From Actinomucor elegans (lineage: Eukaryota; Mucoromycota; Mucoromycetes; Mucorales; Mucoraceae): 64,000 nucleotides of DNA. Of the stretch, positions 41,776 to 52,155 are shown piece after piece. Each line of letters begins with the position of its first letter. Positions within the stretch are counted from its first letter, which is position 1. The notes beneath the pieces were generated by a model. It was not told the origin of the DNA and ran no database searches. It saw nothing but the letters and a program-made list of their open reading frames with translations. The DNA is taken from contig JAMSLZ010000019.1 of assembly GCA_026027325.1 (NCBI GenBank), forward strand, positions 310,001 through 374,000. Reading direction: 5' to 3'. The position numbers and the translations under genes were made by a program.

Positions 41776-43279
41776 CTTTTTTTAACTTGAGGCAGAGTTT
41801 AATAATAAAAGTAATCAATTAATATTGATTGAAGAATATCGCATTTAAATATTTTTCTACACTGATCTGCTGCGTATTTATAGACTTCGCTTCAATAATC
41901 CGCAGCTCTTTTAAAAGCAATTGGAAACGATATGATTCGTTCAAACCGCTGGCCTTTTTTTTATTTATTTTTAATTCGGAATTTGGTGTAGTTTTTTATC
42001 TTTGTCATCTATTCTTTTAGTTACAATAAACTGCTTTAAAACTCGACATGAATGCAACATTTAAATAGAATTTGGCAACTAAGACTCAAAATTAGTCCAA
42101 CAACGCTTGAAAAATCCGCAGCCATGTTTTATATAAAGACGATTTCGGTAAAATCTCGCACTTAATTACTACATCAGCCTCAGAATGAACTCTTAATGAA
42201 AAAGAATTTCAAAATTGTAGCCCCAATGCTTTTGTCTGGTCAAATGCCTTGTACATAAAAGTTGAATTGTAACTAACATGGCAAAAGTACATGCTTTTTA
42301 AAAAAAACTCAGTGATGACTATCAACCATTTGACATTCATTGAAATGGCATTTATTTTGCACGTTAATTAACCAATTCAAACGCATTTTAAGCAAGACAT
42401 GTATTCTTCAGTGCTAATAATACTTGAAGAATTCTCGATACTTGCTTGACAATGTAATATTTTACAGTAAAACAGTATTATAATAAGGGAATGCAATTGC
42501 AACAGCTGTATCATAGTGTCTCTTTTTTAAAAGCTATATATGAATAGGCTCTTTTGCATATATCCATGTTCTTAAAGTCCTTGAGGTAATTTATGTTAAT
42601 TTTTATACCTTGTTTTTTTTCTCAAATATTGTATAGCTTGTAGTAATTGTGGCATCTCTATTAAAACTCATTACATTTAATCAGTCATTAGGCTTTTTTC
42701 TTTTTGTTTCTCTTTGTTTCTCTTTTTTTTTTTTCCTCTTTTTTTTTCACTCTTTTTTCACTCTTTTTTTTTTTTTTTTTTTTTTTACTAAAGCTACATT
42801 TTTATACTTATACTACACCAACTATATTTCACCAACAAGAATAACTAGTTTATTCACTGTTACAATTATCTATATATACATATATATACTATTATAACTT
42901 ATTATATTTTAATAATTAGTAGTTTGAATAAGCATTAATTATTTAAAAAACGCGCTTTTTTTTTTATGTTTTAAAAAACTTGCAATTCTTTATGAAAATC
43001 AGTCTGATCGGAAAGCGAAAGGTTCACGTAAAAATTATGCCTGAAATTGATACTTATATAAAAAATGTCAAATATGGCATAAAAATATTGTTTTTTTTAT
43101 ATAAAAACAATTGAATACAACCAAAGACAATATTTATTTAAAAAAACAGAATGTTTATAATCAAAGTAACGAATTATATGAAAAAAACAGTTTTCTCAGT
43201 TTTGGCAGAAGCATGTTCGGGGATACTCTCTACTGGCTCAACCCCGAATTTCATGCTGGAATTCAAATTATTTGCAGTG
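41776..43279. other. K2 5' non-coding region and right terminus
   Basis: Nearly identical (inverted) to 51200-55113 of K3 once F4 is removed there. It contains a long pyrimidine tract (42720-42790) and TTCGGGG/CCCCGAA subterminal motifs (43212-43258). Position 42814-42816 is the empty target of F4. The open frame at 42649-42897 is low-complexity and rejected. Confidence 0.7.
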
Positions 43280-43336
43280 TAAGAAGCTATTTTCACCAGC
43301 CGATATCACTACTACACCACGTTTCAAAATAAGAAG

Positions 43337-43408
43337 TCTTCGGTAGTATAGTGGTGAGTATCCCCGCCTGTCACGCGGGAGACCGGGGTTCAATTCCCCG
43401 CCGGAGAG
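43337..43408 (+). tRNA. tRNA-Asp (GTC anticodon), copy 1
   Basis: 72 nt. TCTTCGG pairs with CCGGAGA, A box TAGTATAGTGG, anticodon loop CTGTCAC, B box GGTTCAATTCC, followed by TTTTTT. Identical to the copy at 50661-50732. Confidence 0.95.
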
Positions 43409-43430
43409 TTTTTTCTTCACACTCACTGTA

Positions 43431-43549
43431 GAGGTGTACGTAGCACATTATGCTTTCATTGTCGTGTGCCGAGATTTACGTTTTGTCGTGTCAGGTACAC
43501 CCAGACTTGTGCGTTAACTTCAATGAATTATAAATATCATATGAAATGG
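43431..43549 (+). repeat. tRNA-downstream LTR-like module
   Basis: Same module as 24423-24533 (GTAGCACA, TGTCAGGTACAC, TATAAATATCA). It fuses into a truncated LTR F at ~43545. Confidence 0.5.
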
Positions 43550-44185
43550 AATCAGCTATCCTGATAGTAAAAGTTATTCTAATGTTTATTCACAATTCAA
43601 AATTAAGTCTTCTTTATATACATTTCATCAGAGCTTAATAGTGTAGCATTCAATATCTATCAGCACGCATGGCCGTACAACGGAGTCCAATCCCAGCAGC
43701 CACTAATAAGCCTTTCAATCACGCATTGTTGTAATTGTATAACCCACGCGTTATTCGATATTCAGGTCTTATCTTGAGATACACTCAATACTACTCGATG
43801 TAATGGACATAACTACTTTACATAGAATAGAAATAGAAGTGTACCTGAATAGTTAACTTGTGTAATCGTGACTAGTTATATTCACTCTATGTAACCACTA
43901 CCCAGCCTATTAATAACAGAAGGCTGGCAGTGGTAGAATAAATCTCTCTTGTTTTCTGTCTCGTTAATTAAACACGTACCTAACTAATTACGAACATCTC
44001 AGGAAACATCTCACTCGATAGTATGATGCCGCGTGTTTCTTTTAATGATTATTGGCTAATAGTTGTAAGGATGACACATCGCTTGTATTTATGCAGGCCT
44101 CGTTGATCTGATTGGGTTATCAGATAGAGTCCGTGTATGACATAAATGAACAGTTGATTCCTTACTATTATGTCGATGCAAGATA
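43545..44185 (-). repeat. LTR family F, truncated, split by LTR G and ended by Tc1-delta
   Basis: Inverted copy of 30344-30847 lacking ~65 bp at its 3' end. LTR G is inserted at 43799-44013, and Tc1-delta begins at a TA near the LTR start (44184-44185). Confidence 0.8.
43799..44013 (+). repeat. Solo LTR family G with 5-bp target duplication
   Basis: 215 bp, TGTAATGGACATAAC..AACATCTCA, flanked by CTCGA (43794-43798) and CTCGA (44014-44018). Confidence 0.93.
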
Positions 44186-44554
44186 CAGTAGTTTTACTGG
44201 CCGGTGCACAAAACTTTTAGCTGCTATTATTCCGTCAATTTTTAAATTTAACCATATCAAGTAATATTGAGCTATAGCTCTAACATACTGCATGAAAATA
44301 CTAAATGTTTAGGCTAGGGTTTATGTTACGTCATAGTGATAAAATGATGATAAACCGTTTTTTCAACTTTTAAAATTTGAGGGCTTTTCCGTTTTATGAC
44401 GTAAATAGACCATAATCACTAATAATAATTCCGTTTATCTATTGATACTAATGAAACATTGCCTATGGCAACGGAAAATTATATAAAGAAGCTTATTCTG
44501 ATTAATTTCAGCCATTCTCCTTTCTTCTTTCTTGACCATACTTCGTTCCATATA

Positions 44555-45870
44555 ATGCCTTATAAAATCTCTCATAACAAGCGCGACAGCATCAAATCAC
44601 TGGTACTAAAACAAGAGCCAACCAGTATTATTGCGCAACGTGCAGGAGTTTCAAAATGGACAGTAAACCGAATGAAAAACGAAATAGACCCAGAATACGT
44701 TCGACCTACCGGTGATGGCCGTAGAATAGTGTCTTAATGTATTATGGTAACACTGAAATACAAACTTCGAAGCGGATACTTAAGGAATGGTCGAGATGCA
44801 CACAAATATTTAAACTCCCTCGGCTATTCAATCAGCTATAATGGGACTATAAAGTTGATCCATCAAACTGGACTTAAGGCTTATATTATGAAAAAGCGAC
44901 CATATACCAAGGTTGATTATATGAAGGATAGACTCCAATACGCCAGAAAATACCATGGTTGGACTGTTGAGCAATGGAAGAAAGTTGTATTTGTGGTGAA
45001 ATCCACATATAACATTCTACATTATATTAAAAAGACCGGATTCATTTAATAACTATCCATCAAAAGAGGGAGTTTTGAATCACCGCTGAAAATACAATTA
45101 ATGAATAATGAACATAGATTAAAAAGACCTTTGATTGTTACTAAGAGACCATTTCTTGGGAAGTATAAATACAAGAGATACAAGCTAGATAGAAAAACTT
45201 AACTCACTTTGAATCAATAAAACCCCATAAAACGGTTCTAACTGATTCACTCGCTTTTTTATTCAATTTTTACCGCAGTATTTTCGGATGAAACGAAAAT
45301 AAACATGTGGCAGTCTGATGGAGCTATTTATACATGGAAAGAGCCAGGCCAGAGAGATCTTCCTCATAATACTCGTATGACTAAAAAGTTTGGTGGCGGA
45401 AGCCTAATGATATGGAGCTGTATGACATCACGGGGAGTAGGCTACGCTAGTCAAGTACTACAAAAAACTATGGATTCAGGCTGTTATATTGAAATCTTGG
45501 GTACATTGTTTAAGGATATACTTTGGACTACTACGGCTGGAATCCTGATGATGTGATTCTTCAGCAAGATGGCGACTCAAAACATACATCCAAAGTAACT
45601 AAAAAATGGCTTAAAGCAAACAACATACAGTATATGAATAAGTGGCCACCATATAGCCCAGACTTAAATCCGATAGAACATCTATGGCATCATGTTAAGT
45701 CAAAACTAGGCCAATATGACACCCCTCCAAAAACAAAGCAAGAACTATTCAAACGATTTGAGACGGAGTGGTACAAATTTACCAAAGCAGACATGGAGCC
45801 GTACTATAACAGTTTACCTAAAAGAATAGAGCAAGTCCTTAGAGATAAAGGTGGCTATACTCGATATTAA
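44555..45870 (+). pseudogene. Tc1-delta transposase, nonsense, frameshift and LTR insertion
   Basis: The first ATG (44555) opens the HTH part. At 44735 a TAA replaces the CAA of the fragment at 5665, a C-to-T change next to a second one (CGT to TGT). The frame resumes to VVF, where LTR C (44992-45277) is inserted with a GTATT duplication. It continues SDETKINMWQSDG. A short indel near 45515 shifts the frame before DYYGWNPDDV. The D in LQQDGDSKH and E in PIEHLW remain. It ends GGYTRY. Confidence 0.85.
44992..45277 (+). repeat. Solo LTR family C with 5-bp target duplication
   Basis: 286 bp, TGTGGTGAAATCCAC..TTTTTACCGCA, flanked by GTATT (44987-44991) and GTATT (45278-45282) inside the Tc1-delta gene. 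Confidence 0.94.
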
Positions 45871-45922
45871 AAGACAACACCTTTAATTCTCTCAGCCAAA
45901 AAATTCCAAAATATAATTTTAG

Positions 45923-45991
45923 TGTCGTATACACGCTTATATTCACAGGCTATACATACGACATGTCTCAATTAAAGCTATCTAACTGCGT
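45923..45991 (+). repeat. LTR family H, start fragment
   Basis: TGTCGTATACACGC.. matches 9290-9359, then is cut by LTR B. Confidence 0.65.
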
Positions 45992-46226
45992 TGTTGTAAA
46001 CGCTCATAATTATATCAGTAAAGAAGAGGTTGTATAGGCTTTGGTAGCCATATGCCCACCTTTATGAATAGCTTGAAGATGTAACTCATTATTACCCGAA
46101 TCCAGAATATGAACAACTGTGTAATTATTACGCTTTATTATAAAACAAGAAATAGCAGTAAAAGACAAATTCCTAATCGAGTGTTATGCCGAGATATAAA
46201 TGCTTACCTTTATTTACAGTCCGATA
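45992..46226 (+). repeat. LTR family B, cut by Tc1-alpha copy 2
   Basis: Begins TGTTGTAAACGCTCAT and matches the split copy at 7981-8542. It ends at the TA into which Tc1-alpha inserted. Confidence 0.72.
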
Positions 46227-47624
46227 CAGTGGGTGAAAAAACTGTTCACGTGTTTAGTGATTTCGGATAAATCATTCCAAAACTCAAGAACTACTCGACA
46301 TATAATTATGTAAAAATATCCATAAGAAACTTCGATTGAATATGCAACTATGATAAAAAATATGCATTGATTACTTTATTGGTTGTTGCGTAATGTACTA
46401 AACAAATAAGGTACTACGCGTGAACAATTTTTTCCCTATTAAACTAATATCTAGTTGGTCCACCTTTCGCATCCAAAACAGCTTTAATTCGAGCTGGCAT
46501 ACTTTCAATGTACCTCCTACATTCCTCCTCAGTAAATGTATTCCATTCTTCGTCACACCGTTTCCATAGACCATGTACACCGGTTGGCTTCGTGTCGTAT
46601 GCGCTTAGTTTAAGCTTAAGGTGATGCCACAGGTGTTCGATTGGATTCATATCAGGGCTTTGAGGTGGCCAATCGTCAATCCAGTTGACATTATGTTCAG
46701 AGAACCACTTTTTTGTGGAATTAGCCGTATGTTTTGGGTCATTATCTTGTTGAAAGTAGATATCCTCCCATTTCAAACCATAGTAATCGAGGCTCTCTCG
46801 AAGTGTTGTGCCCAATATACCTTGGTAATCTTCGGCATTCATTGCTCCATCGTAAATTTGGCAAGCATATCCAGGCCCCCAGTAGGTCATGCAGCCCCAC
46901 ATCATAAGGCTGCCATTCCCATGCTTAACTGTAACGTCTATATGATGGGGTTTTAATGGGTCACCGGGCCTAGACCAGTAGTACTTGCATCCATCGGAAC
47001 CCCAAACGTTTATCTTCGTTTCATCTGACCAAACTACACGTTTCCAATCGTCTACAGTCCAATGCTGATACTTTTTGGCCCAGTTGTATCGCTTTAGGCG
47101 ATTTCTATGGCTGATGAATGGCTTCTTTTTCTTTATTTCTGCATGGGAATCCCATTGATCTCAAAATATTTGTGGCTGTTTTGTATGACAAATGGTAACC
47201 AAGTGACAAAAACTCTTTGTAGGCATCTTGGACCGTCAAAAGCCTACCAAATAGTATCTTCCGTCTAACTAAAGCCTTGCTTGTATCGTCCACAATAGCG
47301 GGTCTACCACCAGTAGCACGTTGACCATCTGGGAACCATCTCTTGTTGTACTTAGATACAACTCCAGCAGAGACGCCAAACCTTTTTTCAATCACTGAGT
47401 AGGGTGTGGTTCCTTTGATAAGAAGAGCTTTCATGTCCATTTGGGTGTCGATAGATAGAGAATGAGTCATATCTGATGTATAATGAAGAGTATTAGTTGT
47501 AAGGTCTGAAAAATAACATATAACCGAACGAATATTGGTTCTTTTATACTTTACAGTACCTTACGTCAATGCTTGGTATATTCGGATCATTTCGGATCAA
47601 CAATAATGGATTTACAGCACCATT
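46227..47624 (-). mobile_element. Tc1-alpha copy 2, outer end lost to LTR A
   Basis: The left end CAGTGGGTGAAAAAACTGTT is at 46227 and follows TA. The other end is replaced by LTR A at 47625. This copy shows the uninterrupted F2 target at 46780-46782. Confidence 0.88.
46444..47470 (-). pseudogene. Tc1-alpha transposase copy 2, frameshifted
   Basis: HTH part 47470-47105 (with an extra codon giving KGTTPYSV), then the same one-base shift as copy 1 before the DDE part, which runs uninterrupted to GGPTRY at 46444. It contains FQQDNDPKHTANS and QSPDMNPIEHLW. Apart from the shared shift it looks intact. Confidence 0.87.
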
Positions 47625-47988
47625 TGTTGTAAACATGACTTGTTCAGTGTCCGTCACCAATCAGGTTAATGTTCGACAATGCTTATACTCAGCTTGTGCT
47701 TTGACAGCTTTGTAACGTCGGTTAAGAGATATATATGGAAATCAATGCTTAGTGCAACTAACCTTCATAAACTATCTATCACCGAACATAAAGTCGTACT
47801 AGAATGGATTACTATAAATCCTTGTTAACTCCATGAGCACAGTCTTTGACTAACTCAATCGTCTATAATATCAAGTTAAATCCGAACTTCAATTTTGTAT
47901 AAATAGCTCATCATTTTAATGCTTTAATAAATCAATTCGTTTTATCAGTCTGGTTATTTTTACAGTCTTTATTATATTCGATATAACA
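47625..47988 (+). repeat. LTR family A, no target duplication
   Basis: 364 bp with standard ends. The flanks CCATT and CCTAG differ, and it truncates Tc1-alpha on its left. Confidence 0.88.
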
Positions 47989-48155
47989 CCTAGTTTTTTT
48001 TTTGCGTATAAGTTTTCTAGTTTGCGTGCTTATTCTTCTCAGGATTTTTAAAAGTTTTATTTATAACATACTTTACTAAAGCATTGGCTCAAGAGCCAAA
48101 CACCTATCAAAAAATGAAACAGAATGCTTAATCCAGTTGTGACTGTCTTCCACAG

Positions 48156-48174
48156 TGTTGTATTCCACCTACTA
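48156..48174 (+). repeat. LTR family F, first 19 bases
   Basis: TGTTGTATTCCACCTACTA then a Tc1-delta-type end, at the same TA as in the copy at 44185. Confidence 0.6.
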
Positions 48175-48270
48175 CAGTAGTTACACTGGCCGGTGCACAA
48201 AAATATAAATTTGCTTTTTTTAATGTTTCTTAACGTACAGTCACTCGAGTAAGCCCAAACTTTAAATGTA
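48175..48270 (+). mobile_element. Tc1-delta-like end fragment
   Basis: Starts CAGTAGTTACACTGGCCGGT, as at 44186, then diverges. It is interrupted by Tc1-gamma at the TA 48269-48270. Confidence 0.6.
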
Positions 48271-49920
48271 CAGTGGGTGGAAAAATGGTTCGGGTGTTTT
48301 CCAAAATTTTATATAATCTGGAATAAAACAAGAACTACTAATCTGATCAATGTAAAACTAACTTTGTTAGAAAGCTGAAGCCAATATCAATTATATGTCG
48401 GAATATGATATCCCTATATTAGCGGAAGTTTATTTAAATTGAGATTAAAAAAATAGTATGCACCCGAACCATTTTTCAGGGTCGATGCTAATCATAGCTA
48501 GTACTTAGTATATCCACCTTTTGCTTTAATAACTGCTTCGATTCTTTTTGGCATACTATCAATATACTTTTGGCAATCCTCTTTTGTAAAAGTATCCCAT
48601 TCTTTTTCAACTCTTTCCCACAAATCATGGACTCCTTTGGCCCTATCCGGATAAGCGCTAAGTTTGAGCTTTAGGTGATGCCAAACATGCTCGATTGGAT
48701 TTAAATCAGGGCTTTGGGGTGGCCAACTATATGTCCAATCAATGTTAAAACCATTGTCCTTGAACCATTGCTTTGTAGCCTTGGCAGTATGCTTTGGGTC
48801 CTTGTCTTGTTGGAAGTAGACTTCTTTGGGGTCATATCCATACCACTCCATGGTGTCCTTTAAAGTTGTCTCTAGGATATGGATGTAGTCCTCCTTCTTC
48901 ATAGTACCATCAAATATCTGGCAGGCATATCCAGGACCATCGTAAGTGATGCAACCCCACATCATTAAGCTTCCACCACCATGCTTAACAGTAAGATCCA
49001 AATGATGGAACTGGAGCTTATCATCAGGTCTTCTCCAGAAATACTTGCAGCCGTCGGAGCCCCAAACATTGATCTTGGTCTCGTCGGAGAAAACCATTCG
49101 CCTCCAGTCATCGCTAGTCCAACTTCTATGGGCTTTGGCCCAGTTTAACCTTTGAACCATGTGCTTTTTGCTAAGGAAAGGTTTTTTTTTTTATCTCGGC
49201 TTGAAAATCCATCGATCTGAGCAACTTCAAGCATCCAGAGTAGCTTATTTTCATTCCCAGATCATCAAGGTGCCTTTCTACATCCTTGGCAGTTTTAAAA
49301 GTTCCAAATATAAGCTTCCTGCGAATGTAATTGCGACTTGTAGCATTTACAATGGCATGGCGACCAGATGGCAATGGCTTCATTTCTGGAAACCACTTGC
49401 GTTTATAACTATTGATCGTAGTTTTTTTGACTCCAGGGATACGCTTCATGATTTGGGAGTAAGAATAGCCAGATTCCAACAAGTTTTTGATGTTGTTTTG
49501 AGTATCTTTGGGAATGCAGCGTGTCATAGTTGAAAAGTGAAAAAATTGAAAATTGGTGAGCTTATCTCTCAACAAAAACGCTTCTTTTTATACTTTTTTT
49601 TTAAATTTGAGGCGCAACATAGTGATTATTAATCACGAATATTAATTAGTAATCCATTGGGGCCTTTTTATCCTGAGATTTCTAGAAGTTTCGATTTCTA
49701 AGCTTGACCCTGAAAAATGGTTCGGGTGTACACCTTATATTTTTACTCTCTGATATATACAAACTCAGTTATCCAATCAGTACAAAGTTAAGAAGATACA
49801 TTACTAATAGTTTGTGCTTTCTAATAAAGCTAGTTTGGCGTTGATAGGATTCGTAGTTCCCTGTATATTCCTTTTTTTGTAAAATTTTGGAAAACACCCG
49901 AACCATTTTTCCACCCACTG
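48271..49920 (-). mobile_element. Tc1-gamma, complete
   Basis: 1650 bp with inverted ends CAGTGGGTGGAAAAATGGTT flanked by TA (48269-48270 and 49921-49922). One transposase gene. Confidence 0.94.
48498..49527 (-). pseudogene. Tc1-gamma transposase, one frameshift in an A run
   Basis: The start MTRCIPKDTQNNIKNLLESG (49527) leads through an HTH to MDFQAEIKKK. A run of 11 A at 49182-49192 has one base too many for the frame to continue into KPFLSKKHMVQRLNWAKAH. The DDE part has D in VFSDETKINVWGSDG, D in YFQQDKDPKHTAKAT, and E in QSPDLNPIEHVWHH, ending GGYTKY. It is otherwise intact. The shift falls at nearly the same protein position as in Tc1-alpha and could be a true mutation, a sequencing error or a slippery site. 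Confidence 0.85.
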
Positions 49921-50002
49921 TATGTTTGTTGGTATATTTAAATGATATATGCCAAATTTAAACATGAGCTGTATAGTAACTACATTTGGAAACTTTACTA
50001 AA

Positions 50003-50106
50003 TGTTGAATCCGAAGTAGCTAAAGACCAAAGATTCACGTAATAATAATAATAAGACTTGTATATGTAATCAGATTACTGATTGGTAATAAGATAGTTAT
50101 TAATTG
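50003..50106 (-). repeat. LTR family H, end fragment
   Basis: TGTTGAATCCGAAG.. is the inverse of 11895-12003, cut by LTR A at 50107. Confidence 0.65.
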
Positions 50107-50470
50107 TGTTATATCGAATATAATAAAGACTGTAAAAATAACCAGACTGATAAAACGAATTGATTTATTAAAGCATTAAAATGATGAGCTATTTATACAA
50201 AATTGAAGTTCGGATTTAACTTGATATTATAGACGATTGAGTTAGTCAAAGACTGTGCTCATGGAGTTAACAAGGATTTATAGTAATCCATTCTAGTACG
50301 ACTTTATGTTCGGTGATAGATAGTTTATGAAGGTTAGTTGCACTAAGCATTGATTTCCATATATATCTCTTAACCGACGTTACAAAGCTGTCAAAGCACA
50401 AGCTGAGTATAAGCATTGTCGAACATTGACCTGATTGGTGACGGACACTGAACAAGTCATGTTTACAACA
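50107..50470 (-). repeat. LTR family A between two unrelated elements
   Basis: 364 bp with standard ends. LTR H lies on the left and Tc1-beta on the right, with no target duplication. Confidence 0.88.
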
Positions 50471-50591
50471 ATCTACACGATTTGCTCTTTACAACAATAT
50501 AAGTGACATCAAAATCAGCGATAGAAAAATTTGATTTTGAATGCGGTTTCTAAAAAAATGTCAAACATTTGAACAGTTTTGCGAGTCACTG
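50471..50591 (-). mobile_element. Tc1-beta end fragment
   Basis: Inverse of 26890-27010 including the terminal CAGTGACTCGCAAAACTGTT, followed by TA. It is truncated by LTR A. Confidence 0.82.
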
Positions 50592-50660
50592 TAGCTCTAC
50601 ACACGGCACTAAAGTAAATACACTACACACTGCACTTATAGAGTGTGCGGTAAAAAAAAT

Positions 50661-50732
50661 CTCTCCGGCGGGGAATTGAACCCCGGTCTCCCGCGTGACA
50701 GGCGGGGATACTCACCACTATACTACCGAAGA
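50661..50732 (-). tRNA. tRNA-Asp (GTC anticodon), copy 2
   Basis: Exact inverse of 43337-43408, followed on the minus strand by a T run. Confidence 0.95.
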
Positions 50733-51199
50733 TAGATGTTTTGATACGTAGCGTGGTGTATAATCCCCACTCTAAACTAAAAGAACCCTAGACGCACACC
50801 ACCTACTATATTAGGCCCTTAAGGTCCGACCTTAATATTTTACTTACACTACGAAATAACTTAGTTACACACTCTACTCTCTGATAATTTAAATATCACT
50901 ATAATTTAACTTATAAATAAACAAGCTTTTCTTTTGATTATAAATTGAATAAGACGTTTTGACGAGTTTGGAATTGATACTTGGAAGGATTTGAAAATAT
51001 AATCGTGAATCATTAACTTAATAGAACAAATATACATTTATACATCAATATTCGATATAAATTCATATTAATCTCGGGTGAATTGTATCAGAAGAACCGT
51101 AAAGCAACTCAAATCAAGAATTCACACTTTAGTACCGTAAACGTATCAGTTTTGATATGTGTCTAGTTTGTTGGTTCGCTGATCTCGCTCGTTCAGTGA
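50733..51199. other. Spacer between tRNA-Asp and K3
   Basis: No gene seen. A short CACCACG-type motif upstream of the tRNA resembles that before tRNA-Asp copy 1. Confidence 0.5.
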
Positions 51200-51666
51200 C
51201 ACTGCAAATAATTTGAATTCCAGCATGAAATTCGGGGTTGAGCCAGTAGAGAGTATCCCCGAACATGCTTCTGCCAAAACTGAGAAAACTGTTTTTTTCA
51301 TATAATTCGTTACTTTGATTATAAACATTCTGTTTTTTTAAATAAATATTGTCTTTGGTTGTATTCAATTGTTTTTATATAAAAAAAACAATATTTTCAT
51401 GCCATATTTGACATTTTTTATATAAGTATCAATTTCAGGCATAATTTTTTACGTGAACCTTTCGCTTTCCGATCAGACTGATTTTCATAAAGAATTGCAA
51501 GTTTTTTAAAACATAAAAAAAAAAGTGCGTTTTTTAAATAATTAATGCTTATTCAAACTACTAATTATTAAAATATAATAAGTTATAATAGTATATATAT
51601 GTATATATAGATAATTGTAACAGTGAATAAACTAGTTATTCTTGTTGGTGAAATATAGTTGGTGTA

Positions 51667-51948
51667 GGAGGTCATACAGATACTCGCAATTGTTGTACAA
51701 TTACTCGTACAGGTTCTGGGTTAGTGGATGACCTTAGGTATTTACTCATGGGCATATTTTTGGCTGCTGTGATGTTCTCTGGATATGTGTACCCATTTAA
51801 ATGGCTATTTCCAATTTTTAAAACGGCTAGAAATATTTGGAATGCCGGAGACATATTGTATAACCACATTCTATTGCACCCGGTCATCCACTAACCCAGA
51901 ACCTGTACGAGTAATTGTACAACAATTGCGAGTATCTGTATGACCTCC
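51667..51948 (+). repeat. F4 terminal unit, left copy
   Basis: 282 bp, itself a MITE-like structure with ~67-bp inverted ends (GGAGGTCATACAGATACTCG). Identical by eye to 53786-54067. Confidence 0.92.
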
Positions 51949-52090
51949 TAGTGGGATATCTCACCACACACTGGTAGACATACGTTCCATAGCAAGGTAG
52001 TAGAGAGGGGGGGGGGGCAAAAGGGATGATCTTGTCCAGAGACCTGAATAGTTTCAGCCCCCCTGGGAATGGAAACTAAGGAGCCTAAGG
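51949..52090 (+). repeat. F4 core inverted repeat, left arm
   Basis: ~142 bp starting TAGTGGGATATCTCACCACA, containing a run of 11 G. The right arm is 53645-53785. Confidence 0.9.
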
Positions 52091-52155
52091 TTGTAGTACG
52101 AGTAACATGTGTTGACAGTTGGGCGAAGCTTTTAAAAAGAATCCCCTTGTGGAAC

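Larger units (their letters stand above)
30978..43279 (-). mobile_element. CACTA-type transposon K2, 12.3 kb with nested elements
   Basis: The left end reads CACTGCAAATAATTGATC (30978) and the right end, inverted, CACTGCAAATAATTTGAA (43279). Both ends contain repeated TTCGGGG motifs, as expected of CACTA subterminal repeats. Inside are a companion gene (+, 32601-35877) and TNP2-type transposase coding regions (-, 41775-35942). Nested are a Merlin (33438-35483) and F3 (38236-40738). K3 (51200 on) is a near-identical relative. No clean 3-bp duplication is visible at the outer flanks (AAG and TAA). Confidence 0.78.
44186..45922 (+). mobile_element. Tc1-delta copy, right end missing, carrying LTR C
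   Basis: The left end CAGTAGTTTTACTGGCCGGT follows a TA. The right inverted end is absent, where LTR-H sequence begins at 45923. Confidence 0.8.

Noticed and set aside
42649..42897. Phe/Ser-rich 82-aa frame
   Set aside because: Translation of a pyrimidine tract in the CACTA 5' region; it is duplicated only because the element is.
48175..48270. Complete small Tc1-delta MITE
   Set aside because: Only one clear end is present and the right side after Tc1-gamma does not show a convincing inverse.
51672..51887. 71-aa frame repeated at 53791
   Set aside because: It fills the inverted-repeat F4 unit, is composed mostly of the inverted ends, and is duplicated only because the unit is.
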